Source: Bacillus suaedaesalsae (GTDB lineage Bacteria; Bacillota; Bacilli; Bacillales; SA4). From it: DNA of 64,000 nucleotides. The stretch is from contig NZ_JAFELM010000031.1 in the NCBI RefSeq assembly GCF_016890225.1, positions 124,001 through 188,000 on the forward strand. Direction: 5' to 3'. A program made the position numbers and the translations under genes. This document shows, in pieces, positions 54,714 to 63,830 of the stretch (position 1 is its first letter; each line of letters starts with the position of its first letter). The notes below the pieces were generated by a model. The model saw only the letters and a list, made by a program, of their open reading frames with translations, was not told where the DNA came from and did not search any database.

Positions 54714-56396
54714 TTATTCAATTGAGAAAATATACGAATATAAAGGCTGATTTCCGTTATGAATTTCCACTTCAACATCTTCGAACTTCTCTTCGATATA
54801 TTGAGCTAATTCATCCACTTCTACTTCAGATGCATCTTCACCATGTATGATTGTGATGATTTCATCATCTTCCGTAATCATAGTTGCAAGAAGATCTTTC
54901 GCAACTTGCAATTGCTCTTTAGCTGTTACAACAATTTTCCCATTTGCAATTCCCATGAAGTTATCTTTCTCAATTTCAAGACCATCAATTGTCGTATCTC
55001 GAACTGCATACGTAACTTGACCAGTCTTAACGTTACCGAGCGCTTCTTTCATTTGCTCAGAGTTTTGGTTTTGATCAATTGAAGGATTAAATGCTAATAG
55101 AGCCGCCATCCCTTGTGGAACAGTTTTAGACGGAATAACTACAACATCATCCCCTATTACTGAGGCTGCTTGTTCGGCTGCCATTATAATATTACTGTTG
55201 TTCGGTAGGATATACACTTTCTTCGCATTAACTTCTTCAATTGCTTTTACAATGTCTTCCGTACTTGGATTCATTGTTTGGCCGCCTTCGATTACCGCTC
55301 CGGCTCCAAGACTTGTGAACAATTCAGCAATACCCGAGCCCATCGCCACCGTAACAATACCGTATTCAGCTTTTTGCTTTTTCGGAGCAACAGCTACTGC
55401 TTGTTCATGCTTTTCATCTTCAGAAAGAATATTGCTATGCTGTTGTCTCATGTTTTCTATTTTAAGGTTGATTAAGCTACCATACTTTTGTCCATATGTT
55501 AGTACTTCACCTGGATATTCAGCATGAATGTGTACTTTAACAATTTCATCATCAGCCACTACTAATAATGAATCACCGTGTTTGCTTAAGTCTTCTCTAA
55601 AGCTTTCTTCTGAGAAAGGATTTAACGATGTTTTCTCATCTTCGAAACGAACCATAAATTCTGTACAATATCCAAATTCGAGTGCAGAAATATCGATATT
55701 ACTTTGTACACTTTTATGGTGTTCTGCACTAACTAATTCAGTCATAGAAGGTCCAGTAACAGAAGCTTCTGGTAACTTTTCTCCTTTTAATTCAGCAAGG
55801 AATCCTTCATAAACAATGACTAAACCTTGACCACCACTGTCTACTACTCCAACTTCTTTTAGGACAGGAAGCAAATCCGGAGTACGACTTAATGATGCTT
55901 TCGCTTCTTTTAGTACTTCTTCCATCAATGCAATGATATCTGTTTCATTTTTCGCAACAGTTAACGCATGCTTTGCAGCATCCTTTGCAACTGTAAGAAT
56001 AGTACCTTCAACTGGCTTCATTACAGCTTTATATGCTGTTTCAACACCCGCTTGAAGTGCGACAGCAAATTCTTCACTTGTGATTGTTTCCTTTTGCTCA
56101 ATGGACTTCGAGAATCCTCTAAACAACTGAGAAAGAATAACCCCTGAGTTACCTCTAGCCCCCATAAGAAGACCTTTAGCTAAACTTGAGCCAACTTTAC
56201 CAATGTGGGGATTAACATTATTTTTTACTTCTTTCGCACCGGAACTTATAGACAAGTTCATATTCGTTCCAGTATCACCATCAGGAACTGGAAAAACGTT
56301 TAAGGCATCCACCATTTTAACGTTGTTTGCTAAATTTTCTGCACCTTGGATCACCATTTGAGCAAAACGTTTTCCATCCAATTTTGTAATTGTCAC
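54714..56396 (-). CDS. yloV: DAK phosphatase-domain protein YloV (FakA-like)
   Basis: The 560-residue product has an N-terminal DhaL/DAK2 domain (LDGKRFAQMVIQGAENLANN; VPDGDTGTNMNLSISSGAKEV; LLMGARGNSGVILSQLFRGFSK). A C-terminal region like that of FakA, the kinase subunit of the Firmicute fatty acid kinase, follows (VYILPNNSNIIMAAEQAA, VVIPSKTVPQGMAALLAFNP). In Bacillus the family is called YloV. Biochemical identity as FakA is by homology and needs a FakB partner, which is not in this window. The start is GTG 56396 after GGAGGAAG. It lies downstream of yloU. Confidence 0.92.
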   Translation of the reverse strand: MTITKLDGKRFAQMVIQGAENLANNVKMVDALNVFPVPDGDTGTNMNLSISSGAKEVKNNVNPHIGKVGSSLAKGLLMGARGNSGVILSQLFRGFSKSIEQKETITSEEFAVALQAGVETAYKAVMKPVEGTILTVAKDAAKHALTVAKNETDIIALMEEVLKEAKASLSRTPDLLPVLKEVGVVDSGGQGLVIVYEGFLAELKGEKLPEASVTGPSMTELVSAEHHKSVQSNIDISALEFGYCTEFMVRFEDEKTSLNPFSEESFREDLSKHGDSLLVVADDEIVKVHIHAEYPGEVLTYGQKYGSLINLKIENMRQQHSNILSEDEKHEQAVAVAPKKQKAEYGIVTVAMGSGIAELFTSLGAGAVIEGGQTMNPSTEDIVKAIEEVNAKKVYILPNNSNIIMAAEQAASVIGDDVVVIPSKTVPQGMAALLAFNPSIDQNQNSEQMKEALGNVKTGQVTYAVRDTTIDGLEIEKDNFMGIANGKIVVTAKEQLQVAKDLLATMITEDDEIITIIHGEDASEVEVDELAQYIEEKFEDVEVEIHNGNQPLYSYIFSIE

Positions 56397-56411
56397 AAAA
56401 ACTTCCTCCTT

Positions 56412-56774
56412 CTATACGTTCGTAACACGAACTCCCTGCACATAGATATTTACTGTATCTACGGCAAGCCCTAGCGTTTTATCTAGTGTGTATTTTACTT
56501 TTGTTTGAACATTATGGGCAATCTCTGAGATTTTTGTGCCATACGTAACAACGATATACATATCAATATGTAAGCTATCATTTTCTTGGCGTACTACAAC
56601 ACCTTTTGTAAAGTTTTCTTTTTTTAGAATTTCAGCAATTCCATCTTTTAATTGCTTTTTAGAGGACATCCCTACAATTCCATAACATTCTACTGCAGCC
56701 CCACCTGCAATTGTAGCAATAACGTCATTGGAAATATCGATACTTCCAAATTGGTTTTTCATTTCTATTGACAT
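56412..56774 (-). CDS. yloU: Asp23/Gls24-family protein YloU
   Basis: A 120-residue protein of the Asp23/Gls24 family, small envelope-stress related proteins of Firmicutes. It shows IATIAGGAAVECYGIVGMSSKKQLKDG, VTYGTKISEIAHNVQTKVKYTLDK and VNIYVQGVRV. It stands at the head of yloU-yloV, diverging from rpmB, as in B. subtilis. The ATG at 56774 follows AAAGGGGGAAG. The exact role of YloU is not known to me. Confidence 0.93.
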   Translation of the reverse strand: MSIEMKNQFGSIDISNDVIATIAGGAAVECYGIVGMSSKKQLKDGIAEILKKENFTKGVVVRQENDSLHIDMYIVVTYGTKISEIAHNVQTKVKYTLDKTLGLAVDTVNIYVQGVRVTNV

Positions 56775-57120
56775 TGCGCTTCCCCCTTTTAATTTTCGAA
56801 CTTTCTTGTATATAAGTCCAGACTAGGAGACCAATATGTTTGGGTCATAAGACATAGCTGTCTTACATTTTACTATACTATAACATATTTTAAAAGGAAA
56901 ATTGGCTAATATACATAGGAACTATATTCTATAGTATACAGCAATTAAAAAAATACTATGTCAAGGTTTTTTTCTTGAATGTATTATTGCAATCTTACTA
57001 TTGTTGTGATAAAGTAAAAAAGTATTTTTATAAAGGCTATTCGCCTTACCCAACATGTAAAGTAGTACTTATGAAAATTGTCATAGGTCCTTGATTAGAT
57101 AGTAGCAAGGAGGGAAAATA
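56775..57120. other. Divergent yloU / rpmB regulatory gap (346 bp)
   Basis: No gene is visible. On the minus strand TTGACA (complement of 56957-56962, tgtcaa) is followed 20 nt later by TATACT, and a further TATAGT lies nearer yloU. On the plus strand TTGTGA with TTTATA/TATAAA lies about 100 bp before rpmB. Both promoter calls are weak because of spacing. The region is very A/T-rich. Confidence 0.45.
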
Positions 57121-57309
57121 ATGGCTCGCAAATGTGTAATTACAGGTAAGAAAGCATCTTTCGGAAACTCACGTTCACATGCTATGAACTCAAATAGACG
57201 TTCTTGGGGGGCAAACCTACAAAAGGTTCGCATTCTAGTAAACGGTAAACCTAAGCGTGTGTATGTTTCTGCTAGAGCACTTAAGTCTGGTAAAGTAGAA
57301 CGCGTATAA
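57121..57309 (+). CDS. rpmB: 50S ribosomal protein L28
   Basis: L28 is a small 23S rRNA-binding ribosomal protein. The 62-residue product is [62 protein letters not shown]. It is the zinc-free form, without a CxxC pair. It is the only plus-strand gene of the window, divergent from yloU and convergent with spoVM, as in B. subtilis. The ribosome binding site AAGGAGGG is at good distance. Confidence 0.98.
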   Translation: MARKCVITGKKASFGNSRSHAMNSNRRSWGANLQKVRILVNGKPKRVYVSARALKSGKVERV

Positions 57310-57316
57310 TAAAATG

Positions 57317-57349
57317 GAAAAAGACGATGGACATCCATCGTCTTTTTTA
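57317..57349. terminator. Bidirectional terminator between rpmB and spoVM
   Basis: An 11-bp stem (AAGACGATGGA / TCCATCGTCTT) is flanked by A-rich DNA on one side and TTTTTT on the other, so it can work in both directions. It ends rpmB (plus) and can stop the minus-strand spoVM transcript. Confidence 0.88.
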
Positions 57350-57444
57350 TTTCCTATTCAATTTTCTGTCCACATGGCATAAAAGACGATTCATCCTCAA
57401 AGAAGGAGCACTTTCTAAAATAGTTGGAAAGTGCTTTGTACATA

Positions 57445-57525
57445 TTAGTCCTTTTTAATTGAACCAAGCACCGCTTTTATAATACCACCTAAAAATTTCG
57501 GAAGCTTAATCGTGTAAAATTTCAT
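57445..57525 (-). CDS. spoVM: Stage V sporulation protein SpoVM
   Basis: SpoVM is a 26-residue amphipathic peptide that senses the positive curvature of the forespore membrane and anchors SpoIVA for spore coat assembly. The frame reads MKFYTIKLPKFLGGIIKAVL and then GSIKKD, close to B. subtilis SpoVM (IVRAMLGSFRKD at the end), with the essential Pro9. The ATG at 57525 follows TGAGGAGGGACACT. It lies between rpmB and thiN, the conserved place. It is too short for default gene finders. It shows that the organism can sporulate. Confidence 0.96.
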   Translation of the reverse strand: MKFYTIKLPKFLGGIIKAVLGSIKKD

Positions 57526-57576
57526 AGTGTCCCTCCTCAAACATGTTACGGGTAAAATTAAACAAGCTCACACATT

Positions 57577-57607
57577 AAAGTATATTCATAAAAATTAAAA
57601 TAGTGCC
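57577..57607 (-). promoter_or_regulatory. Candidate sigma-E promoter of spoVM
   Basis: Minus-strand GGCACTATT (57599-57607) followed by GAATATACTTT (57577-57587) roughly fits the sigma-E layout (ATATT; CATACANT), with its -35 next to the thiN stop. B. subtilis spoVM uses sigma-E. The match is partial. Confidence 0.35.
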
Positions 57608-58257
57608 TATTCCATTAAATCTTTACTCTTTACCATTATGACTATGCCTTGTTTAAAAGAAAAAGTACCACTTTCTTCAATTATTTCATTACTCACACAT
57701 AAAGTTGTACCCCATTTGATGTCCACATTTGTTAAAGGATACTTTACTCCCGTAATTGTTATACCTTTTACTTCATGAGAAAATGGTAAGAAGGAAACAT
57801 ATTTATAACCATTGTTTTTGGTTAACAGATGAAATCCAGGCTCTACTAGCTTCACTGAATTTTGAATATCAATGATCTCTATTTCTAATTTATGATGAGA
57901 GCCCTTTAATAACAATTGAATGTTTGATAAAGCATGGTCTAACCTTCCTCCTGTCGCACCAAATACAATGATTTTAGAGGGTTTTTGCTCAATTGCCCAA
58001 TTTAGAGCTAGCTCTAGATCTGTTTCATCTTTTTCAGCTGGTGACAACATAAATTCTTTATAAGTAGTATTCATCCACTCCATCTCTGTTTCTGTGACTG
58101 AGTCAAAATCTCCAATACCTTTTATCGGTTTTATTCCTTGCTCTAGTAAATATAACAGCCCTCTATCGACTCCTATCCAGTACACATCCTCATTGTGATA
58201 CTTGGTTAAGTCAGGAATCATATTTGACGGCCCACCAGCTACAATATGTATATGCAT
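57607..58257 (-). CDS. thiN: Thiamine pyrophosphokinase
   Basis: ThiN makes thiamine diphosphate from thiamine and ATP. The 216-residue product has an N-terminal catalytic domain (IHIVAGGPSNMIPDLTKYHNEDVYWIGVDRGLLYLLEQGIKPIKGIGDFDSV; KDETDLELALNWAIEQKPSKIIVFGATGGRLDHALSNIQLLL). A C-terminal beta-sandwich thiamine-binding domain ends YPLTNVDIKWGTTLCVSNEI. The ATG at 58257 follows AAGGGGGAAG. It lies between rpe and spoVM. Confidence 0.95.
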   Translation of the reverse strand: MHIHIVAGGPSNMIPDLTKYHNEDVYWIGVDRGLLYLLEQGIKPIKGIGDFDSVTETEMEWMNTTYKEFMLSPAEKDETDLELALNWAIEQKPSKIIVFGATGGRLDHALSNIQLLLKGSHHKLEIEIIDIQNSVKLVEPGFHLLTKNNGYKYVSFLPFSHEVKGITITGVKYPLTNVDIKWGTTLCVSNEIIEESGTFSFKQGIVIMVKSKDLME

Positions 58258-58354
58258 GTCTTCCCCCTTTTACACGTAACAATCTTGAATATCATCAAAG
58301 CCATAAGAAAAAAGCTATTGCCATTATTTTCTTATACGCTCTGTTAAACAAAAA

Positions 58355-58414
58355 TGTTGATTTCCATGGAAGGCACTCGCCTTCACTCCAATCATCATGC
58401 TGCAAAAATCAACA
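58355..58414. repeat. 60-bp inverted-repeat element between rpe and thiN
   Basis: Exact 9-bp ends tgttgattt (58355-58363) and aaatcaaca (58406-58414) bound a GC-richer core with aaggcactcgccttcactcc. The ends and gttgatttcc resemble the ends of the same Bacillus repeat type as 34159-34241, so it may be an internally deleted copy. No T-run follows. No coding frame is credible. Confidence 0.55.
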
Positions 58415-58443
58415 CTGTACTTTAACAAATCCTTCATATATGC

Positions 58444-58471
58444 AAAAAAAGAGACCGCACGAAGCAGTCTC
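58444..58471 (-). terminator. Terminator after rpe
   Basis: The minus strand reads GGAGACTGC, TTCGT loop, GCGGTCTC followed by TTTTTTTG. It lies about 10 nt after the rpe stop. Confidence 0.88.
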
Positions 58472-58480
58472 CATTTTTCA

Positions 58481-59128
58481 TTATGCTTGCTTAAGAGATT
58501 GAATCGCCTTTTGACGGTCTGCTTTATTAAAAACAGCTGAACCAGCAACTAATAATGTTGCCCCCGCCTCCGCACATAATCGAGCAGTTTCAGTGTTCAC
58601 CCCACCATCGACCTCTAATTCAACCGATAGATTTCGTTCCTTTATCCATGATGAGATTTTTTTAAGCTTTGGAAGCGTCGAATGAATAAACCTCTGTCCA
58701 CCAAAGCCTGGATTTACAGTCATAACTAACACTAAATCTATATCCTCTAAAATCGGCTCAATCATCTCAGCAGGAGTCGCAGGATTTAGTACAACACCCG
58801 CTTTCACACCACAGTCCTTTATAGACTGTATCGTCCTATGGAGGTGTGTGCACGCTTCTACATGGACAGAGATAACATCTGCCCCTGCCTTAGCAAACCC
58901 GGATATATAATGATCTGGGTTGCTGATCATTAAATGGACGTCTAAAGGTAATGATGTAATTGGTCGAATGGCCTCAACAATTAGTGGACCAATTGTAATG
59001 TTTGGAACAAAGTGCCCATCCATCACATCTACATGAATATAATCCGCCCCAGCTCTTTCTACGTCTTTAATTTCTTCACCTAGTTTTGCAAAATCAGCTG
59101 ACAATATCGATGGTGCTATTTTAAGCAT
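58481..59128 (-). CDS. rpe: Ribulose-phosphate 3-epimerase
   Basis: Rpe interconverts ribulose-5-P and xylulose-5-P. The 215-residue TIM-barrel has [45 protein letters not shown] (metal and substrate residues) and [31 protein letters not shown] and [28 protein letters not shown] follow. It starts 1 nt after the rsgA stop and lies in the rlmN-prpC-prkC-rsgA-rpe cluster. Confidence 0.98.
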   Translation of the reverse strand: MLKIAPSILSADFAKLGEEIKDVERAGADYIHVDVMDGHFVPNITIGPLIVEAIRPITSLPLDVHLMISNPDHYISGFAKAGADVISVHVEACTHLHRTIQSIKDCGVKAGVVLNPATPAEMIEPILEDIDLVLVMTVNPGFGGQRFIHSTLPKLKKISSWIKERNLSVELEVDGGVNTETARLCAEAGATLLVAGSAVFNKADRQKAIQSLKQA

Positions 59129-59129
59129 C

Positions 59130-60011
59130 TTAATACCTCGGCTTTCGATCTTTTATTTCTTGCAAGAACTCAACATAATCATCATAGCGATATTGAGTGA
59201 TTCCTCCGTTTGTAAGAGCGTCCTTCACAGCACATTTTGGCTCTGATATATGGGTACAGCCTCTAAACTTACAATCTTGTGATAACTCTCTCATTTCCGG
59301 GAAACAATCAGACAGCTCCGTTACTTCAATTTCAGTAAACTCCAATGAGCTGAAACCTGGAGTGTCTGCAACCCATCCGTTACCGATTTCAATGAGTTCT
59401 ACGTGACGAGTCGTATGCTTTCCTCGACCTAGATGTGAGGAAATTTCATTCGTTTTAATTTCAAGATCTGGACGAAGCACTTGTAAAATTGAAGATTTCC
59501 CCACTCCCGATTGCCCTGCAAACACCGAAATACGGTCCTCAAAGAACGGCAAAAGCATATCGATTGTTTTATTATCATCAGTAGCTGTTAAAAGGACTTC
59601 ATAACCAATATGACGATAATCAGCAGCATATTTTTCAATTTTTTCACGCGTTTTCTGATCAACTATATCCATCTTGCTAATGCAAATAATCGGTAATATA
59701 TGCTTTGACTCAATTAAAACGAGAAAACGGTCTAGCAGCAGAGGATTAAAATCAGGTTCTACAGCAGAGAACACTAATATGGCTTGATCAACATTAGCAA
59801 TCGGTGGCCGAATAAGGTCGTTTTTCCTTTCATAAACCTCCATAATATATCCTTCTCGTTCATTTTCTGCTTCAAAGGAAACCTGGTCACCAACAAGGGG
59901 AGTTACTTTATTTTTTCGAAATATCCCTCTACCGCGACATTGTGTGATTCCATCCTCATTTACCACATAATAAAACCCGCTTAGTGCTTTAATAATTTTG
60001 CCTTTTGGCAT
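59130..60011 (-). CDS. rsgA: Ribosome small subunit GTPase RsgA (CpgA)
   Basis: RsgA is a circularly permuted GTPase for late 30S maturation; in Bacillus it is called CpgA/YloQ. The 293-residue product has an N-terminal OB fold, G4 SKMD (112-115), the P-loop GQSGVGKSS (166-174) and G3 DTPG (216-219). Its C-terminal zinc site has C247, C252, H254 and C260. It follows prkC by 19 nt; in B. subtilis it is a PrkC substrate. Confidence 0.97.
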   Translation of the reverse strand: MPKGKIIKALSGFYYVVNEDGITQCRGRGIFRKNKVTPLVGDQVSFEAENEREGYIMEVYERKNDLIRPPIANVDQAILVFSAVEPDFNPLLLDRFLVLIESKHILPIICISKMDIVDQKTREKIEKYAADYRHIGYEVLLTATDDNKTIDMLLPFFEDRISVFAGQSGVGKSSILQVLRPDLEIKTNEISSHLGRGKHTTRHVELIEIGNGWVADTPGFSSLEFTEIEVTELSDCFPEMRELSQDCKFRGCTHISEPKCAVKDALTNGGITQYRYDDYVEFLQEIKDRKPRY

Positions 60012-60030
60012 ACTTTCACCCCTTGATCAA

Positions 60031-61974
60031 TCATTGCACATCTTTATATAGTACCGTTCTTTCAATTATGACATTGCCATCCCTTTCGACTTTATAGGTT
60101 GCGCTACCTTCATAAGGAATAATCAATTGAATTTGAAAGACTTGGTCTGCTGTAATTGTTTTATTCACAACCGGTGTACCGGTCAACTCATTTTCCATAT
60201 CCTCAACATATATTCGAACAGTCTGAGGCTTTCCCTCTTCTGTTGGCTGATATTGAACTAATATTTCTTGTGTTGAGGTCTTAGGCTTTTCTTCAGGTCC
60301 TTTTGAAACGACAACTGAAATGGAATCGCCTGCCTTCAACTCTGTACCCGGCGCAGGTGTTTGCTGAATAATAATATCCTTTTGCGCTTCCTCTGAATTG
60401 ATATATTTTGGCTTATCAAGCACTAGACCCCATTGCGCAACATAATTTTCAACTTCTCTAATTGTGTACCCAACGAGGTTACCTAGTTCAAAGGTGGGTG
60501 GTCCTGTACTAACAAAAAGTGTAAGCTCTGTATCTTCTAAAACATAATCACCTGTTTTTGGAAATTGATCAATAATCTCTCCAGCTTGTACTTCTGAAGA
60601 AGACTGGTTTTTTATAATGACTTCTTTAAATTTCTCTTTAAGGGAATTTGAAATGTCTTCATAATTTTGACCAATATAGTCTTCAATTTCCGCTTTCTCT
60701 TTTCCTTTACTCGTATAAATCGTAATCATAGAGCCTTCTTTCGCAACGACACCTGATTTGGGGTTCGTTCTTACAACTTTACCTTCTTCAATCTCGTCAT
60801 CGAATACTTCTTTAGGTTCACCAATCACCAGTCCTAATTTATCTAATTCACTGTACGCAGCTTCATAACTCTTTCCGGATACATCTGGTATGGTCACATC
60901 ACTAGGTAATAAAAATGAAGGAACTATAGTAAATGCTGCGATGATCCCTACTATTAATAGAAACAAGGTGGTAATTACCCTTACCACTATTTTTTTACCC
61001 TTTTTCTTTTTAGGCGTTTCTTTATCTTTATCATGATGAATAATCGTATCGTCAGCATTTTTTACCTGTGCTGTTTTTTCATCTCTAATAATGGGTATTG
61101 CTTTCGTTGCTTCACCGTCTAACTCAGGAATTTTAAAAGGCACTTCATTCACTCTACTTGGATCTAACGAAGTTCGTAAGTCCTCTTGCATCGCTTCAAC
61201 GTTATCATAACGATAAAAAGAATCCTTTGCCGTTGACTTTAATATAATATTTTCAATACTTTGTGGTATGTGTGGATTCCATCGTTTTGGTGAAGGTGTT
61301 TCGTTTTGCAAGTGCTTAATGGCAATTGAAACAGCGGATTCACCGAAGAAAGGCAATCTACCTGTAATTAGCTCAAACATCACAATTCCGAGTGAGTATA
61401 AATCTGACTTTTTAGTTGCCATTCCTCCTCGTGCCTGTTCTGGTGATAAATAATGTACAGAACCTAAAAACGAATTTGTTTGAGTAATTGTCGTTGAACT
61501 TAGTGCTACTGCTATACCAAAATCCGTAACCTTCACAACACCATTTTCATCAATCAGTATATTTTGTGGTTTAATGTCACGGTGTACAATATGGTTTTCA
61601 TGTGCATGACTAATTGCAGATGTTAATTGAAGCATAATGTTCACACTTTCTTCATTCGAAAGTGGTCCGTTCTTTTGTATGTATTGCTTCAATGTATAGC
61701 CATCAATATATTCCATCACTATATACAGAATCTGTTCATCTTCTCCCACATCATAAATGCTTACAATGTTTGGATGGTTTAAGCTAGTTGCAGCTTGAGC
61801 CTCTCTATGAAAACGACGGATAAACTCTTCATCATTTGAAATATCAGGTCTAAGTACTTTTACGGCAACGTCTCGCTCTAAGATCATATCTTTTGCAAGG
61901 TATACGTTAGCCATTCCTCCGCCGCCAATAGAATCGATAATTTTATATCTGCCGCTTAATCGTTTTCCAATCAT
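60031..61974 (-). CDS. prkC: Serine/threonine protein kinase PrkC (PASTA kinase)
   Basis: PrkC is a membrane Ser/Thr kinase that senses muropeptides through external PASTA domains. The 647-residue product has a kinase domain with K39, HRD (131-133) and DFG (151-153), and an activation loop rich in Ser and Thr. A lysine-rich juxtamembrane segment and a transmembrane helix follow (about 329-352). Three PASTA domains (about 358-424, 428-492, 496-560) and a C-terminal beta-rich segment complete it. Its ATG overlaps the prpC stop by one base (TAATG). PrpC and PrkC are a matched phosphatase-kinase pair. Confidence 0.98.
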   Translation of the reverse strand: MIGKRLSGRYKIIDSIGGGGMANVYLAKDMILERDVAVKVLRPDISNDEEFIRRFHREAQAATSLNHPNIVSIYDVGEDEQILYIVMEYIDGYTLKQYIQKNGPLSNEESVNIMLQLTSAISHAHENHIVHRDIKPQNILIDENGVVKVTDFGIAVALSSTTITQTNSFLGSVHYLSPEQARGGMATKKSDLYSLGIVMFELITGRLPFFGESAVSIAIKHLQNETPSPKRWNPHIPQSIENIILKSTAKDSFYRYDNVEAMQEDLRTSLDPSRVNEVPFKIPELDGEATKAIPIIRDEKTAQVKNADDTIIHHDKDKETPKKKKGKKIVVRVITTLFLLIVGIIAAFTIVPSFLLPSDVTIPDVSGKSYEAAYSELDKLGLVIGEPKEVFDDEIEEGKVVRTNPKSGVVAKEGSMITIYTSKGKEKAEIEDYIGQNYEDISNSLKEKFKEVIIKNQSSSEVQAGEIIDQFPKTGDYVLEDTELTLFVSTGPPTFELGNLVGYTIREVENYVAQWGLVLDKPKYINSEEAQKDIIIQQTPAPGTELKAGDSISVVVSKGPEEKPKTSTQEILVQYQPTEEGKPQTVRIYVEDMENELTGTPVVNKTITADQVFQIQLIIPYEGSATYKVERDGNVIIERTVLYKDVQ

Positions 61975-62735
61975 TATTGTTCACCACTTTCTTGCTGAAC
62001 GTTTGGGAATTGAACGATTACAAGCGTAATATTATCCTCTCCACCATTATCATTTGCCAATGTAACAAGCTTAGTACCCTTTTCTTCTAAGCTACTATCA
62101 TCTACTAAATGACTACGAATCTCGTCTTCCGTCATTTTATTGGAGAGACCGTCCGAACATAATAATAAGTACTCGATATCTTCATTTGGGAACGTTTTTA
62201 TATCTACTTGAACATGTGTATCTGTTCCTAACGCACGTAATATAACATTTTTACGTGGATGATATTCGGCATCTTCCTTACTAATTTGACCAGACCGAAC
62301 AAGCTCATTTACAAGAGTGTGATCTTCTGTTATCTGGCTAATCTCGTTTTCCTGTATCATGTAACAACGACTGTCCCCAATATGTGCTATGGTGACAGAA
62401 TCTTGTAAACAGATGGAGAGAACTAACGTTGTCCCCATCCCTTCACATTCTTGGTTTTGTTTTGAATGGTCAAATACAAGTTTATTAACGGTTTTCACAT
62501 GATCTTGAAGCCACTTTTCCGCTTCTTCTGGACTCGTAATTGAATTTGTTTCTTTCCAGTGTTTCTCAAATAGCGACGTAGCCATAGTACTTGCTACATC
62601 TCCCGCACGATGTCCGCCCATACCATCAGCAACAACCACTAATAATTGACCTGATTTATTTACGAACGCTCCACCATTATCTTCGTTATGTTGTCTAACT
62701 CTTCCCCTGTCAGTAAGAAAAAACGTCTTTATCAT
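61974..62735 (-). CDS. prpC: PP2C-type phosphatase PrpC
   Basis: PrpC removes phosphates placed by PrkC. The 253-residue PPM phosphatase has the metal motifs DRGRVRQHNEDNGGAF and LVVVADGMGGHRAGDVAST. ECEGMGTTLVL, TIAHIGDSRCYMI and NDNGGEDNITLVIV follow. It lies between rlmN and prkC. Confidence 0.97.
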   Translation of the reverse strand: MIKTFFLTDRGRVRQHNEDNGGAFVNKSGQLLVVVADGMGGHRAGDVASTMATSLFEKHWKETNSITSPEEAEKWLQDHVKTVNKLVFDHSKQNQECEGMGTTLVLSICLQDSVTIAHIGDSRCYMIQENEISQITEDHTLVNELVRSGQISKEDAEYHPRKNVILRALGTDTHVQVDIKTFPNEDIEYLLLCSDGLSNKMTEDEIRSHLVDDSSLEEKGTKLVTLANDNGGEDNITLVIVQFPNVQQESGEQ

Positions 62736-62736
62736 A

Positions 62737-63828
62737 TTATTTCGTCTCCTCTTTGCGCTCCTTTGCTCTCAATTGACCGCAAGCAGCATCAATATCGGAA
62801 CCATGTTCTCTTCGAATCGTTACGTTAATTCCATGCTTCTTTAATGTACGTTCAAATTCAAAAATCTGATCTTTTGGCGTACGAACATAATTACGTTCTG
62901 GTACATAATTAACTGGGATTAAGTTAACGTGACACTTGATTCCTTTAATAAGTGCAGCTAATTCCTCAGCATGCATGACTGAATCATTCTCACCACCAAA
63001 TAATCCATACTCAAAGCTGACACGTCTTCCTGTCTTCTTAATGTAATAGCGAATTGCCTCCATTAAATCTGGCAGCTTATAAGCACGATTAATTGGCATT
63101 AACTTACTTCTTAATTCAGTATTCGGTGCATGCAATGACAATGCAAAGTTAATTTGTAACTGTTCATCAGCAAATGCATAAATTTTTGGAATGATCCCAC
63201 TTGTGGAAACTGTAATATGACGCGCACCAATGTTCAAAGCTTTATCATGATTAATGATCTTTAAAAAAGAAAGCATATTATCGTAATTATCAAACGGTTC
63301 CCCTATACCCATTATTACGACATGACTTACTCTTTCTCCTTTTTCATCTAACGCTTTTTGTACATTTACAACTTGAGCAACAATTTCTCCAGCTTCTAGA
63401 TTTCTTTTTAATCCACCTAGAGTAGAAGCGCAAAACGTACAGCCGATTCGGCATCCAACTTGTGTTGTCACACAAACAGAATTTCCATAATCATGTCTCA
63501 TTAATACAGTTTCGATTGAATATCCGTCATGAAGCTCGAATAGAAATTTGATCGTTCCATCTTTTGATTCTTGCTTGACGATTGTCTTTAGCGTTGTAAG
63601 AGTAAATGCGTTTGCCAGCTTCTCCTGTAAGCCTTTCGAGACATTTGTCATCTCTTCAAAGGTAGAAATACGTTTTGAATATAACCATTCAAAAATTTGA
63701 TTTGCTCTGAACTTAGGTTCGTCATTTCCCTTCAGCCAAGCTTCTAATTCTTCTATACGTAAAGAATAAATTGAAGGAATTTCCTTTTGCTCTTGTTTGT
63801 TTTCTAGTGTTGTTACTTCTTTTTCCAC
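62737..63828 (-). CDS. rlmN: 23S rRNA (m2A2503) / tRNA methyltransferase RlmN
   Basis: RlmN is a radical SAM enzyme that methylates A2503 of 23S rRNA and A37 of some tRNAs. It has the CxxxCxxC cluster motif ([16 protein letters not shown]), [11 protein letters not shown] and [22 protein letters not shown]. The late cysteine in [14 protein letters not shown] forms the methyl-transfer intermediate. The GTG at 63828 gives 363 residues, the B. subtilis length. A longer in-frame start (63852) would lie in rsmB. The ribosome binding site is weak (GCGGGTG) and lies at the rsmB stop. Confidence 0.96.
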   Translation of the reverse strand: MEKEVTTLENKQEQKEIPSIYSLRIEELEAWLKGNDEPKFRANQIFEWLYSKRISTFEEMTNVSKGLQEKLANAFTLTTLKTIVKQESKDGTIKFLFELHDGYSIETVLMRHDYGNSVCVTTQVGCRIGCTFCASTLGGLKRNLEAGEIVAQVVNVQKALDEKGERVSHVVIMGIGEPFDNYDNMLSFLKIINHDKALNIGARHITVSTSGIIPKIYAFADEQLQINFALSLHAPNTELRSKLMPINRAYKLPDLMEAIRYYIKKTGRRVSFEYGLFGGENDSVMHAEELAALIKGIKCHVNLIPVNYVPERNYVRTPKDQIFEFERTLKKHGINVTIRREHGSDIDAACGQLRAKERKEETK

Positions 63829-63830
63829 TA

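Noticed and set aside
57081-57338. 85-codon minus-strand frame opposite rpmB
   Set aside because: Antisense shadow of rpmB, whose L28 product is certain; it lacks a ribosome binding site.
58324-58548. 74-codon minus-strand frame across the rpe 3' end
   Set aside because: Overlaps rpe in another frame and crosses the rpe terminator and the inverted-repeat element.
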